From Gemmobacter sp. (GTDB lineage Bacteria > Pseudomonadota > Alphaproteobacteria > Rhodobacterales > Rhodobacteraceae): a stretch of DNA of 5,201 bases. The notes under the pieces were generated by a model. It had not been told where the DNA came from and made no database searches. It saw nothing but the letters and a program-made list of their open reading frames with translations. The stretch lies in NCBI GenBank assembly GCA_003509785.1, contig DOMY01000263.1, positions 722 through 5,922 on the forward strand, written 5' to 3'. Each line of letters begins with the position of its first letter. Position 1 is the stretch's first letter. Made by a program: the position numbers and the translations under genes. Of this stretch, positions 1 to 5,201 are shown piece after piece.

Positions 1-83
1 ACGGCCATGCGCCGTTCTTTGCCCAGCCCCAGGCTCTGGCGCAGGCCATTCACACCCTTGCCGCAGGAATCCGTCAGGTCTAG
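1..83 (+). CDS. C-terminal end of an alpha/beta-hydrolase (partial, 5' end outside window)
   Basis: Reading from base 3 gives 26 codons ending in TAG at 81-83. The peptide begins Gly-His-Ala-Pro-Phe (bases 3-17) and continues through a Pro-x-x-x-x-x-x-Ile-x-x-Leu helix to Ile-Arg-Gln-Val. This matches the end of alpha/beta-hydrolase fold enzymes of the BioH/carboxylesterase type. There the His of the Ser-Asp-His triad sits in a Gly-His-x-Pro turn, followed by a final helix beginning near a Pro. The His at bases 6-8 would be the catalytic one. The nucleophile and acid lie outside the window, so the substrate (ester, lactone, acyl-carrier methyl ester or other) cannot be read. The stop is 28 bases before the transporter start, which suggests co-transcription. 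The fragment is short, so the family call rests on one motif and its distance from the C-terminus. Confidence 0.6.
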   Translation, partial: GHAPFFAQPQALAQAIHTLAAGIRQV

Positions 84-102
84 GGTCCACAGCCCTTGCC
101 CC

Positions 103-107
103 GGAAG
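103..107 (+). promoter_or_regulatory. Ribosome binding site deciding the transporter start
   Basis: GGAAG ends four bases before the ATG at 112. It supports that ATG over the in-frame ATG at 7, which would add 35 non-membrane, Arg/Pro-rich residues and overlap the end of the upstream hydrolase. Confidence 0.5.
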
Positions 108-111
108 TGCC

Positions 112-1329
112 ATGCGCCAGAACCTTGCCCTCAGCTTCATCCTGATGACCGTGCTGCTGGATGCCATCGGCATCGGGCTGATCTTTCCCGTGATGCCCGA
201 TCTGCTGACCGAGGTGACGGGCCAGACGCTCGCCGAGGCGGCGCTATGGGGCGGGGTGCTGGCCACGGCCTTTGCGGTGATGCAGTTTCTGTGCGGCCCG
301 GTGATCGGCAATCTGTCAGATCGCTTTGGCCGCCGCCCGGTGCTGCTGGTGTCGCTGGCGGTGATGGCGCTGGATTATGTGCTGATGGCGCTGGCCCATA
401 CCGTCTGGCTGCTGCTGATCGGGCGGATCATCGCGGGGATCGCCGCCGCCACCCACAGCACCGCCAATGCCTATGTCGCCGATATTTCCGCCCCCGATGA
501 CCGCGCCCGCCGCTTCGGCCTGATCGGCGCGGCTTTCGGGGCGGGCTTCGTGGCGGGCCCTTGGATGGGCGGCCTGCTGGCCGGGATCGACAGCCGCGCG
601 CCGTTCTGGGCAGCGGCGATGCTTGCCTCGGCCAATCTGATCTTCGGCCTGATCGTGCTGCCCGAATCGCTGGCCCCGGGCCTGCGCCGGGCCTTCACGC
701 TGCGCCGCGCCAATCCGCTGGGGGCGCTGGCCGCGCTGAAACGGCTGCCCGGCCTGCAGGCGCTGCTGGCGGTGCATTTCCTTTATGCCGTCACCTTCAC
801 CGTCTGGCCCGCGATCTGGAGCTTTTACGGCACCGCCGCCTTTGGCTGGGATGCCTGGTGGATCGGCATTTCGCTGGCGATCTTTGGCCTGTGCATGGCG
901 GGCGCGCAGGCGCTGCTGGTGCAGCCGATGATCTCCCGCCTGGGCGAAAGACAGACGGCGCTGTTCGGGATGCTGGTCGAAATCTCCAGCTATGGCTTCT
1001 ATGCCTTCGTGCGATCGGGCTTCTGGGCGCTGGCCTTCACCCCCTTCACCGCTCTGGGTGGCGTCACCGGCGCGACGCTGGCCGCCATGATGTCGCGCAA
1101 CACACCCGAGGATCAGCAGGGCGAACTGCAGGGCGCCATTGCCTCGCTCAATGCGCTGGCCACCATTCTGGCGCCACTGGTGATGACCTGGATCTTCGGG
1201 ATGTTCACCCATCCCACCGCGCCCGTCTACTGGCCCGGCGCGCCCTTCCTGCTGTCGGCGCTCATCATGGTCGCCGCCACGGCAGTCTTTGTCGCTAAAA
1301 CGCGCGCCGCGCCGCAACCGGCCCCCTAA
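112..1329 (+). CDS. TetA-like major facilitator superfamily efflux transporter
   Basis: A 405-residue inner-membrane protein with about twelve hydrophobic segments, close to the roughly 400 residues of class A-C tetracycline/H+ antiporters. The first helix carries Leu-Asp-Ala-Ile-Gly-Ile-Gly-Leu-Ile (Asp17, equivalent to TetA Asp15). The helix 2-3 loop has a textbook motif A, GNLSDRFGRRPVLL (residues 66-79, Asp70). Asp88 in DYVLMA and Arg105 in GRIIAGI match the conserved Asp84 and GRI of TetA. The second half has RLGER and a QGELQGAIASL stretch typical of Tet proteins. The helix-9 acidic residue, Asp285 in TetA(B), is Glu290 here (GMLVEISS). The family exports drugs by proton antiport. Tetracycline is not proven as substrate, because many alphaproteobacterial chromosomal members have unknown substrates and no tetR-like repressor is visible here. 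The start at 112 follows from the ribosome site and from membrane topology. Confidence 0.88.
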   Translation: MRQNLALSFILMTVLLDAIGIGLIFPVMPDLLTEVTGQTLAEAALWGGVLATAFAVMQFLCGPVIGNLSDRFGRRPVLLVSLAVMALDYVLMALAHTVWLLLIGRIIAGIAAATHSTANAYVADISAPDDRARRFGLIGAAFGAGFVAGPWMGGLLAGIDSRAPFWAAAMLASANLIFGLIVLPESLAPGLRRAFTLRRANPLGALAALKRLPGLQALLAVHFLYAVTFTVWPAIWSFYGTAAFGWDAWWIGISLAIFGLCMAGAQALLVQPMISRLGERQTALFGMLVEISSYGFYAFVRSGFWALAFTPFTALGGVTGATLAAMMSRNTPEDQQGELQGAIASLNALATILAPLVMTWIFGMFTHPTAPVYWPGAPFLLSALIMVAATAVFVAKTRAAPQPAP

Positions 1330-1365
1330 CCTGCCTTTATCTTGGACCAAATATCCCACGGGGGT

Positions 1366-1386
1366 CCGGGGGTGTGAAACCCCCGG
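1366..1386 (+). terminator. Strong GC hairpin between the transporter and enolase-superfamily genes
   Basis: CCGGGGG (1366-1372) and CCCCCGG (1380-1386) form a perfect 7-bp stem around a TGTGAAA loop. It lies 36 bases after the transporter stop and 24 bases before the next start. No T-run follows, so it is not a classic intrinsic terminator on the + strand. It could be a weak terminator, an mRNA-stabilising stem or a repeated intergenic element. The upstream part of the gap holds a tandem CGGGGGTC/CGGGGGTG pair (1359-1374) and an inverted TTGG-A-CCAA (1342-1350). The structure is seen directly; its function is inferred. Confidence 0.45.
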
Positions 1387-1397
1387 CCGCGCCATCC

Positions 1398-1404
1398 AGA
1401 AGGG
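1398..1404 (+). promoter_or_regulatory. Ribosome binding site of the enolase-superfamily gene
   Basis: AGAAGGG ends six bases before the ATG at 1411, a good Shine-Dalgarno position. The protein begins Met-Lys-Leu-Gln-Asp-Leu-Glu, the expected first strand of the capping domain, so this start is well supported. Confidence 0.6.
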
Positions 1405-1410
1405 CCGCCC

Positions 1411-2655
1411 ATGAAACTGCAGGATCTTGAAATCTTCGTCGTCGCCCCGCCCGCTCCGGGCTGGGGGGGCCGCTACTGGATCTTCCCGAAGCTCACCACC
1501 GCCTGCGGCATTGTGGGCTATGGCGAATGTTATGCCTCGACCGTGGGGCCTGCGGCGATGAAGGCGGTGATCGCCGATGTATTTGAACGCCATATGCAGG
1601 GCGAAAACCCGGAGAATATCGAGCTGATGTTCCGCCGCGCCTATTCGGCCGGCTTTACTCAGCGCCCCGATCCGACGGTGATGGGGGCATTTTCCGGGCT
1701 GGAGATCGCCTGCTGGGATATTCTGGGCAAGGCGCGCGGTCGGCCGGTCTGGGCGTTGCTGGGCGGGCGGATGAATGACCGCATCCGCAGCTATACCTAT
1801 CTTTACCCCGAACCCGGGCAGGAAAGCGCGGCCTTCTGGGGCGACCCCGAGGCGGCGGCAGGCGCGGCGCGGCGCTTTGTCGATCTGGGGTTCACGGCGG
1901 TGAAATTCGATCCGGCCGGCCCCTATACCATCCGCGGCGGCCACGAGCCGTCGATGAGCGACATCACCCGGTCCGTGGCCTTCTGCAAGGCGGTGCGCGG
2001 TGCCATCGGGGATCGGGCGGATATCCTGTTCGGCACCCATGGCCAGTTTACCACCCCCGGCGCCATCCGCATGGGCCGCGAGCTGGAGCCCTATAACCCG
2101 CTGTGGTACGAAGAGCCGATCCCGCCGGACAATCTGCTGGAATTTGCCGAAGTGGCAAAATCGGTGCGGGTGCCGCTGGCCACAGGCGAGCGGCTGACCA
2201 CCTAGGCCGAATTCGGCACGCTGCTGCGCGCGGGTGGCGTCAAGATCCTGCAACCGGCCCTGGGCCGTGTGGGCGGCATCTGGGAGGCGAAGAAGATTGC
2301 GGCCATGGCCGAGATCTTCAACGCCGAAATGGCGCCGCATCTTTATGCAGGTCCGGTGGAATGGGCGGCGAATGTGCATCTTTCCGCCTCGATCCCGAAC
2401 CTTCTGATTGCGGAAACCATCGAAACCGGCGGCAGTTTCCACCAGAAGCTGATTCGCAATTCGATCCGTTGGGAAGAGGGCTACATCCTGCCGCCCGAAT
2501 CACCGGGGCTGGGCATCGAATTTGACGAAGATGTGGCCCGCGCCCATGCCTATACGGGAAATTTGCTGCATCTGCAGATGCAGGAAGCCCCCTGCGACTA
2601 TTCCCGGCCGAATATTTTTGAAGGCGGGGCCCCTGCCACAATGCCGCCACGCTGA
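1411..2655 (+). pseudogene. Mandelate racemase/muconate lactonizing enzyme family gene interrupted by an in-frame amber codon
   Basis: Enolase-superfamily enzyme, probably a sugar-acid dehydratase or a related enzyme acting on a carboxylate; substrate unknown. Read through TAG at codon 265 it spans 414 codons, a normal full length. The capping domain (about 1-125) precedes a TIM-type barrel. Visible active-site elements are Lys165 in AVKFDPAGP (second barrel strand), GTHGQ (208-212, third strand), Glu234/Glu235 in WYEEP (fourth), Glu260 in ATGERL (fifth), His310 in APHLYAGP (seventh) and Glu335 in IAET (eighth). Compared from memory with D-galactonate dehydratase, the first metal-ligand Asp is Gly208, and the Asp that pairs with the catalytic His is Ala283. 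The 149 codons after the amber stay in frame with family-like sequence and no second lesion. The gene is therefore freshly inactivated, suppressed, or affected by a base-call error. The amber-truncated product would lack strands six to eight and His310 and should be inactive. Confidence 0.82.
2203..2205 (+). other. In-frame TAG within the enolase-superfamily gene
   Basis: The codons around it read Glu-Arg-Leu-Thr-Thr-[TAG]-Ala-Glu-Phe. Relatives that I recall have Lys after Thr-Thr, so a single A-to-T change (AAG to TAG) explains it. Other single changes (CAG, GAG, TGG, TCG, TTG, TAC, TAT) are possible. Downstream GTG (2269) and ATG (2299) codons have no convincing ribosome site, so restart of the second half is unlikely. 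Confidence 0.85.
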
Positions 2656-2676
2656 CGTCAGGATGATGCCTCTCCC

Positions 2677-2707
2677 TTGCCGTGTGATGTTAAAAGCCTG
2701 TTATCTT
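2677..2707 (+). promoter_or_regulatory. Tentative promoter for the diguanylate cyclase
   Basis: The 91-base gap 2656-2746 is visibly richer in A/T than its surroundings. TTGCCG (2677-2682) and TATCTT (2702-2707) each match four of six bases of the sigma-70-type boxes, but the 19-base spacing is long. This is a weak candidate; the gap is simply the most likely place for a promoter. Confidence 0.2.
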
Positions 2708-2724
2708 TCAAGGCAGAGCCTGAA
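2707..2724 (+). promoter_or_regulatory. Imperfect inverted repeat in the cyclase leader
   Basis: TTC-A-AGGC (2707-2714) pairs with GCCTGAA (2718-2724) across an AGA loop, giving seven base pairs with one bulged A. It sits just upstream of the ribosome site at 2731. It could be a small operator or an RNA stem, or it could be chance. Confidence 0.2.
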
Positions 2725-2730
2725 CAGCGA

Positions 2731-2738
2731 AGGAGAGG
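2731..2738 (+). promoter_or_regulatory. Ribosome binding site of the diguanylate cyclase
   Basis: AGGAGAGG ends eight bases before the ATG at 2747 and is the strongest Shine-Dalgarno in the window. It fixes that start. The in-frame extension back to 2522 would run through the end of the preceding gene and adds no recognisable domain. Confidence 0.7.
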
Positions 2739-2746
2739 ACAATCAC

Positions 2747-3667
2747 ATGAAACTTTACGCTCTTCTGGACCGGCTGTTCCCCCTCAGCTTCACGGCAAAG
2801 GTGTTCACACTCGCCTTTGTCGGCATCCATGTGCCGCTGATCGTGATGGTCGGCTATGTGCTGGTAACATCGGGGATGCTGGCCACCCGTGTCGAAGACC
2901 TGTTGGTATTGCTGCTGGCCACCCTGGCGGGAACCGTGGGCACGCTGGCCGCCCTGCGGGCGGTGCTGTCGCCCCTGTTCCAGATCGACGAAACCCTGCG
3001 CACCTTTGAATCGCAGGGGTCGGCGCCGTTGCTGCCTTCGCGCTATCGTGACGAGATCGGGCGGCTGATGATGCGCAGCAACCGGCTGGTTCTGGCCATG
3101 GGGCAGCGCCTGCAACAGACGCAGGAAGAGGCGGACACCGATCCGCTGACCGGCCTGCTGAACCGGCGGGCGCTGGGGGACAGCTATGCCCTTGCTTGTG
3201 ATGTGAAAAGTGCACGGGGCACCGGGCTGCTGCTGATCGACCTCGATCATTTCAAGTCGATCAATGATGAGTATGGCCATGATGCCGGCGATATCGTCTT
3301 GCGCCATGTTGGCGCCGCCCTGCGGCAGGCCACGCGCCAGAAGGACAGCGTGCTGCGCTATGGCGGCGAGGAATTCGTGGTCGTGCTGCCGGATGTGGCC
3401 GAACAGGATGCGCTTCAGGCCGCCTGGCGGATCTGCGAAAGCCTGCGGCTCAAGGTGGCGCTGCCCGATGGCCGGATGCTGAAAGTCTCTGCCAGCGTCG
3501 GTGGCGCCCATTGGACACAGGCGCAGGGCCCAGTGGATTTCGCGCTGAAACAGGCCGACGAATCGCTTTATGATGCCAAGCGTTCGGGCCGGAATACCGT
3601 GGTGCTGCGCCGTCTGCTCAGCTTTGGCAGTGGCGAAAGCGGCCTTGGCGCGGCCCAGCCCGCCTGA
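2747..3667 (+). CDS. Membrane-anchored GGDEF-domain diguanylate cyclase
   Basis: A 306-residue protein predicted to make cyclic di-GMP from two GTP at the inner membrane. Two hydrophobic helices (about 18-42 and 50-74) are joined by a very short loop of about eight residues, so there is no periplasmic sensor domain. A HAMP-like linker follows (about 72-125, with DEIGRL at 102-107), then a helix leading to the GGDEF domain that opens with DPLTGLLNRR (132-141). The metal Asp165/Asp167 (IDLDHFK), the guanine-binding Asn173 and Asp182 (SINDEYGHDAGD), and the GGEEF loop (206-210) are all present. The inhibitory RxxD site is Arg197-Gln-Lys-Asp200, exactly five residues before GGEEF. An active enzyme with product feedback inhibition is therefore expected. 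The ALKQADESLYDAKRSGRN ending (266-283) is typical of the family. No EAL domain is present. The input may be membrane state or a partner. Its stop is two bases from that of the convergent peptidase gene. Confidence 0.93.
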   Translation: MKLYALLDRLFPLSFTAKVFTLAFVGIHVPLIVMVGYVLVTSGMLATRVEDLLVLLLATLAGTVGTLAALRAVLSPLFQIDETLRTFESQGSAPLLPSRYRDEIGRLMMRSNRLVLAMGQRLQQTQEEADTDPLTGLLNRRALGDSYALACDVKSARGTGLLLIDLDHFKSINDEYGHDAGDIVLRHVGAALRQATRQKDSVLRYGGEEFVVVLPDVAEQDALQAAWRICESLRLKVALPDGRMLKVSASVGGAHWTQAQGPVDFALKQADESLYDAKRSGRNTVVLRRLLSFGSGESGLGAAQPA

Positions 3668-3669
3668 CT

Positions 3670-4659
3670 TCAGCCGTGGCGTTCATGCCAGCTTGGCTGC
3701 CGGTCGCCCGGCATCTGCCGCGCCGCAAAGATCCCGCGCGCAATGGCGCGGGACAGGCAGCAGGCACCGGCATGGCCGATCTGGAACAGATCGCGCAGCG
3801 GATCGGCCATATCGCGCTGTCCGGTTGCCGCCGCAAAGACCAGATCCCCATCCAGCAGCGTATGTGACGGCACGATGGCCCGCGCCATGCCATCCTGTGC
3901 GGCGGTGGCCATCCGCTGCGCCTCGGCCTGGGTCAGCCGCGCATCGGTGGCAACAATGGCAATCGTGGTCGCCTCGCCCTGCCGTTTCATCGGCATCACC
4001 TCGGCCATGGCGGGGAATTGCGCGGGCAGGCCGATCCCGCCGAACTCCTCGTCGATTTCCCAGGGTGCGGCCCAGAACTGCGGCCCGTCGCCCACTGTCA
4101 CCGATCCCAGCGCGTTGACCGCCACCAGCGCCCCCACGGTGATGCCACTGTCCAGCATACAAGAGGCAGAGCCAAGCCCGCCCTTCCACTGCGCCGTCGC
4201 CGCGCCATAGCCCGCCCCGGCGGTGCCCAGCGCGAAATCTTCGGCCGCAGCCTCCAGCGCGCAACGGCCCAGAGGGGCATAGGGGTTGCGGTCCCACCGC
4301 TTGTCGCCGCCGTTCAGCAGATCGAACAGAATGGCCCCCGGCACGATCGGAACCCGTTGATCGCCCACCACAAAACCCCGCCCCATGGCGCGCAGCCCGT
4401 CCGCCACGCCCGAGGCCGCATCCAGCCCGAAGGCCGATCCGCCGGCAAGCGTGATGGCATCCACCTGTTGCACCAGCCGGTCGGGCGCCAGCAGATCGGT
4501 TTCCCGCGTGCCGGGCGCCCCGCCCATCACACAGACGCCAGCCGTAAAGGGCGCATCGCCCAGAAGCACCGTTACCCCGCTGCGCAGCACCGGGTCATGG
4601 GCCTGCCCTACGCGCAGCCCTGCCACATCGGTAATCAGATTGCGCCTGCCTGCCCGCAT
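3670..4659 (-). CDS. P1/DmpA-family (S58) peptidase or amide hydrolase
   Basis: A 329-residue member of the DmpA/NylC family of self-processing N-terminal-nucleophile hydrolases, which act on peptides, beta-peptides or amides. Supporting blocks are NLITDVAGLRVGQAHD near the N-terminus (residues 7-22), LAGGSAFGLDAASGV (72-86), the GAGYGAAT...KGGLGSAS region (about 148-166), ALVAVNALGSV (177-187, with the conserved Asn182), ATTIAIVATDARLT (230-243) and HTLLDGDLVFAAATG (266-280). By comparison with NylC and DmpA, cleavage would fall before Thr231, which becomes the nucleophile of the beta chain. The residue before it is Ala230, not the Asn or Gly of those enzymes. No signal peptide is visible, so it is probably cytoplasmic. 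The ATG at 4659 is chosen because family homology begins there, with a G-run six bases upstream; an in-frame TTG at 4710 is less likely. The Hint gene ends 59 bases upstream on the same strand. The natural substrate is unknown. Confidence 0.87.
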   Translation of the reverse strand: MRAGRRNLITDVAGLRVGQAHDPVLRSGVTVLLGDAPFTAGVCVMGGAPGTRETDLLAPDRLVQQVDAITLAGGSAFGLDAASGVADGLRAMGRGFVVGDQRVPIVPGAILFDLLNGGDKRWDRNPYAPLGRCALEAAAEDFALGTAGAGYGAATAQWKGGLGSASCMLDSGITVGALVAVNALGSVTVGDGPQFWAAPWEIDEEFGGIGLPAQFPAMAEVMPMKRQGEATTIAIVATDARLTQAEAQRMATAAQDGMARAIVPSHTLLDGDLVFAAATGQRDMADPLRDLFQIGHAGACCLSRAIARGIFAARQMPGDRQPSWHERHG

Positions 4660-4673
4660 GTCCGGCCCCCCGT

Positions 4674-4683
4674 TTTGCGCAAA
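4674..4683. repeat. Ten-base palindrome between the Hint and peptidase genes
   Basis: TTTGCGCAAA is a perfect palindrome 14 bases upstream of the peptidase start. It could be part of an operator, but one copy of this length may be chance. Confidence 0.2.
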
Positions 4684-4718
4684 GCTGGCAAAGACCGCAG
4701 GGCGACGCAAGCCGGCTC

Positions 4719-5201
4719 TCAGATCCGGGCGAGACGGCGGGCCAGTTGCCCCTTGCTGTCGAACCGGGCGGGATTGCCGATCTCCACCTCCCAGCCGCGC
4801 AGATTGCGGGTTTCGCGCAGCAGCAACCGCCCCTCGCGCAGGGAAAGCTGCGGCAGGCAGGGCTGCGCCGATTCCGTGGCCAGTTGGGGAAAGCGCCGTT
4901 CGATCCGGCTGCGATCCTCGGGCGGGATCTGCTGGGCGTCGGCTTCGGGCCAGAGCAAGGTTTCAGCGGCCAGTCCCTCGGCCAGCACCAGACAGTGCCG
5001 GTCACACAACAGATGATAATACACCGGCACCTGCTGCGGCGGTTCAAACCCGATCTGGTGAAAATCAACCAGCGCCGCCGCAGGCACCAGCGCCGCCGAC
5101 AGGCCGAACATCAGCTCCAGCCCCGGACCGCTGACCGCAACCCTGTGCTGCTGCGACAGGCGCAGATCGCAGGCGGGCAAACCGGGGCCAAAGGCCCCTG
5201 A
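4719..5201 (-). CDS. Hint-domain (Hedgehog/intein-like) protein, C-terminal part (5' end outside window)
   Basis: An open frame from the right edge to TGA at 4719-4721, giving 160 residues in the window. It opens SGAFGPGL, then SQQHRVAV (residues 16-23), followed by a GLELMFG strand and YYHLLCDRHCLVLAEG (61-76) with Ala-Glu-Thr at 79-81. This series (Gly-Leu-Pro-Ala-x-Asp-Leu, Ser-x-Gln-His-Arg, then His-Leu-Leu-x-Asp-Arg-His) is what I know from the C-terminal half of Hint_2-type domains. These are abundant in Rhodobacterales, often fused to calcium-binding or extracellular modules. The N-terminal Cys/Ser nucleophile region is outside the window, so self-splicing or self-cleaving ability cannot be judged. 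The last 60 residues after FPQL are a charged tail ending RRLARI that I do not recognise. No start codon with support occurs inside the window: the internal TTG codon at 5180 is simply Leu within the domain. Possibly co-transcribed with the peptidase. Confidence 0.72.
   Translation of the reverse strand, partial: SGAFGPGLPACDLRLSQQHRVAVSGPGLELMFGLSAALVPAAALVDFHQIGFEPPQQVPVYYHLLCDRHCLVLAEGLAAETLLWPEADAQQIPPEDRSRIERRFPQLATESAQPCLPQLSLREGRLLLRETRNLRGWEVEIGNPARFDSKGQLARRLARI

Noticed and set aside
7..111. In-frame N-terminal extension of the transporter from the ATG at 7
   Set aside because: The 35 added residues are Arg/Pro-rich and absent from Tet-family proteins. They overlap the alpha/beta-hydrolase end, and the ATG at 112 has a ribosome site.
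2203..2205. Pyrrolysine or programmed readthrough at TAG
   Set aside because: Pyrrolysine decoding is not expected in this type of organism, no stem-loop or typical readthrough context is evident, and the residue is not at a known catalytic position. Mutation or sequence error is simpler.
316..2442. A 708-codon open frame on the minus strand
   Set aside because: It lies antisense to the transporter and the enolase-superfamily gene and spans their intergenic gap. Its translation is low-complexity and rich in Arg, Gln, Gly and His, as expected for the complement of GC-rich codons. No family motif or ribosome site is visible.
2269..2655. Separate small gene from the GTG at 2269
   Set aside because: It is the in-frame 3' part of the interrupted enolase-superfamily gene. 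The GTG is an internal Val codon with no Shine-Dalgarno sequence.
2653..2660. Palindrome TGACGTCA at the end of the enolase-superfamily gene
   Set aside because: It is eight bases long, overlaps the stop codon and has no second copy nearby, so it is likely chance.
2522..2746. N-terminal extension of the diguanylate cyclase
   Set aside because: It overlaps the end of the preceding gene in another frame, shows no domain, and is superseded by the strong ribosome site at 2731 and the ATG at 2747.
2708..3511. Minus-strand 267-codon frame opposite the cyclase
   Set aside because: It is antisense to a well-supported GGDEF gene, has a Gln/Arg/His-rich translation and shows no recognisable motif.
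4018..5134. Plus-strand frames (4018-5016 and 4385-5134) opposite the peptidase and Hint genes
   Set aside because: They are antisense shadows with Arg/Pro/Ser-rich translations. The minus-strand frames carry clear family blocks.

Overview
The window is GC-rich (roughly 65% by eye, strongly G/C at third codon positions) and densely coded. It reads like a chromosomal segment of an alphaproteobacterium of the Rhodobacterales (Rhodobacter/Paracoccus type). That assignment rests on the codon usage, the Hint-domain protein, the mandelate racemase-like subfamily with a GTHGQ motif, and a G-rich intergenic palindrome of a kind I recall from that group. It is inference, not a database result.

Layout. 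Bases 1-83 (+) hold the last 26 codons of an alpha/beta-hydrolase that begins outside the window. A Tet-family major facilitator efflux transporter (112-1329, +) follows after 28 bases, probably in the same transcript. An 81-base gap with a strong GC hairpin (1366-1386) leads to an enolase-superfamily (mandelate racemase/muconate lactonizing) gene (1411-2655, +), which is interrupted by one in-frame amber codon at 2203-2205. After a 91-base gap, a membrane-anchored diguanylate cyclase (2747-3667, +) has an intact GGEEF site and inhibitory site. Its stop codon lies two bases from the stop of a convergent DmpA/P1-family peptidase (3670-4659, -). Upstream of the peptidase on the same strand is the 3' part of a Hint-domain protein (4719-5201, -) that runs off the right edge.

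How the genes work together. No shared pathway is evident: the genes look like ordinary neighbours (drug or metabolite efflux, sugar-acid-type metabolism, c-di-GMP signalling, peptide or amide hydrolysis, a Hint-domain protein). Likely transcription units are hydrolase-transporter (+), the enolase-superfamily gene (+), the cyclase from its own promoter (+), and Hint-peptidase (-). I saw no tRNA, rRNA, CRISPR array, insertion sequence or origin, and no novel multi-gene system. The observations most worth following up are the amber codon splitting an otherwise complete enzyme and the altered catalytic positions in that enzyme.
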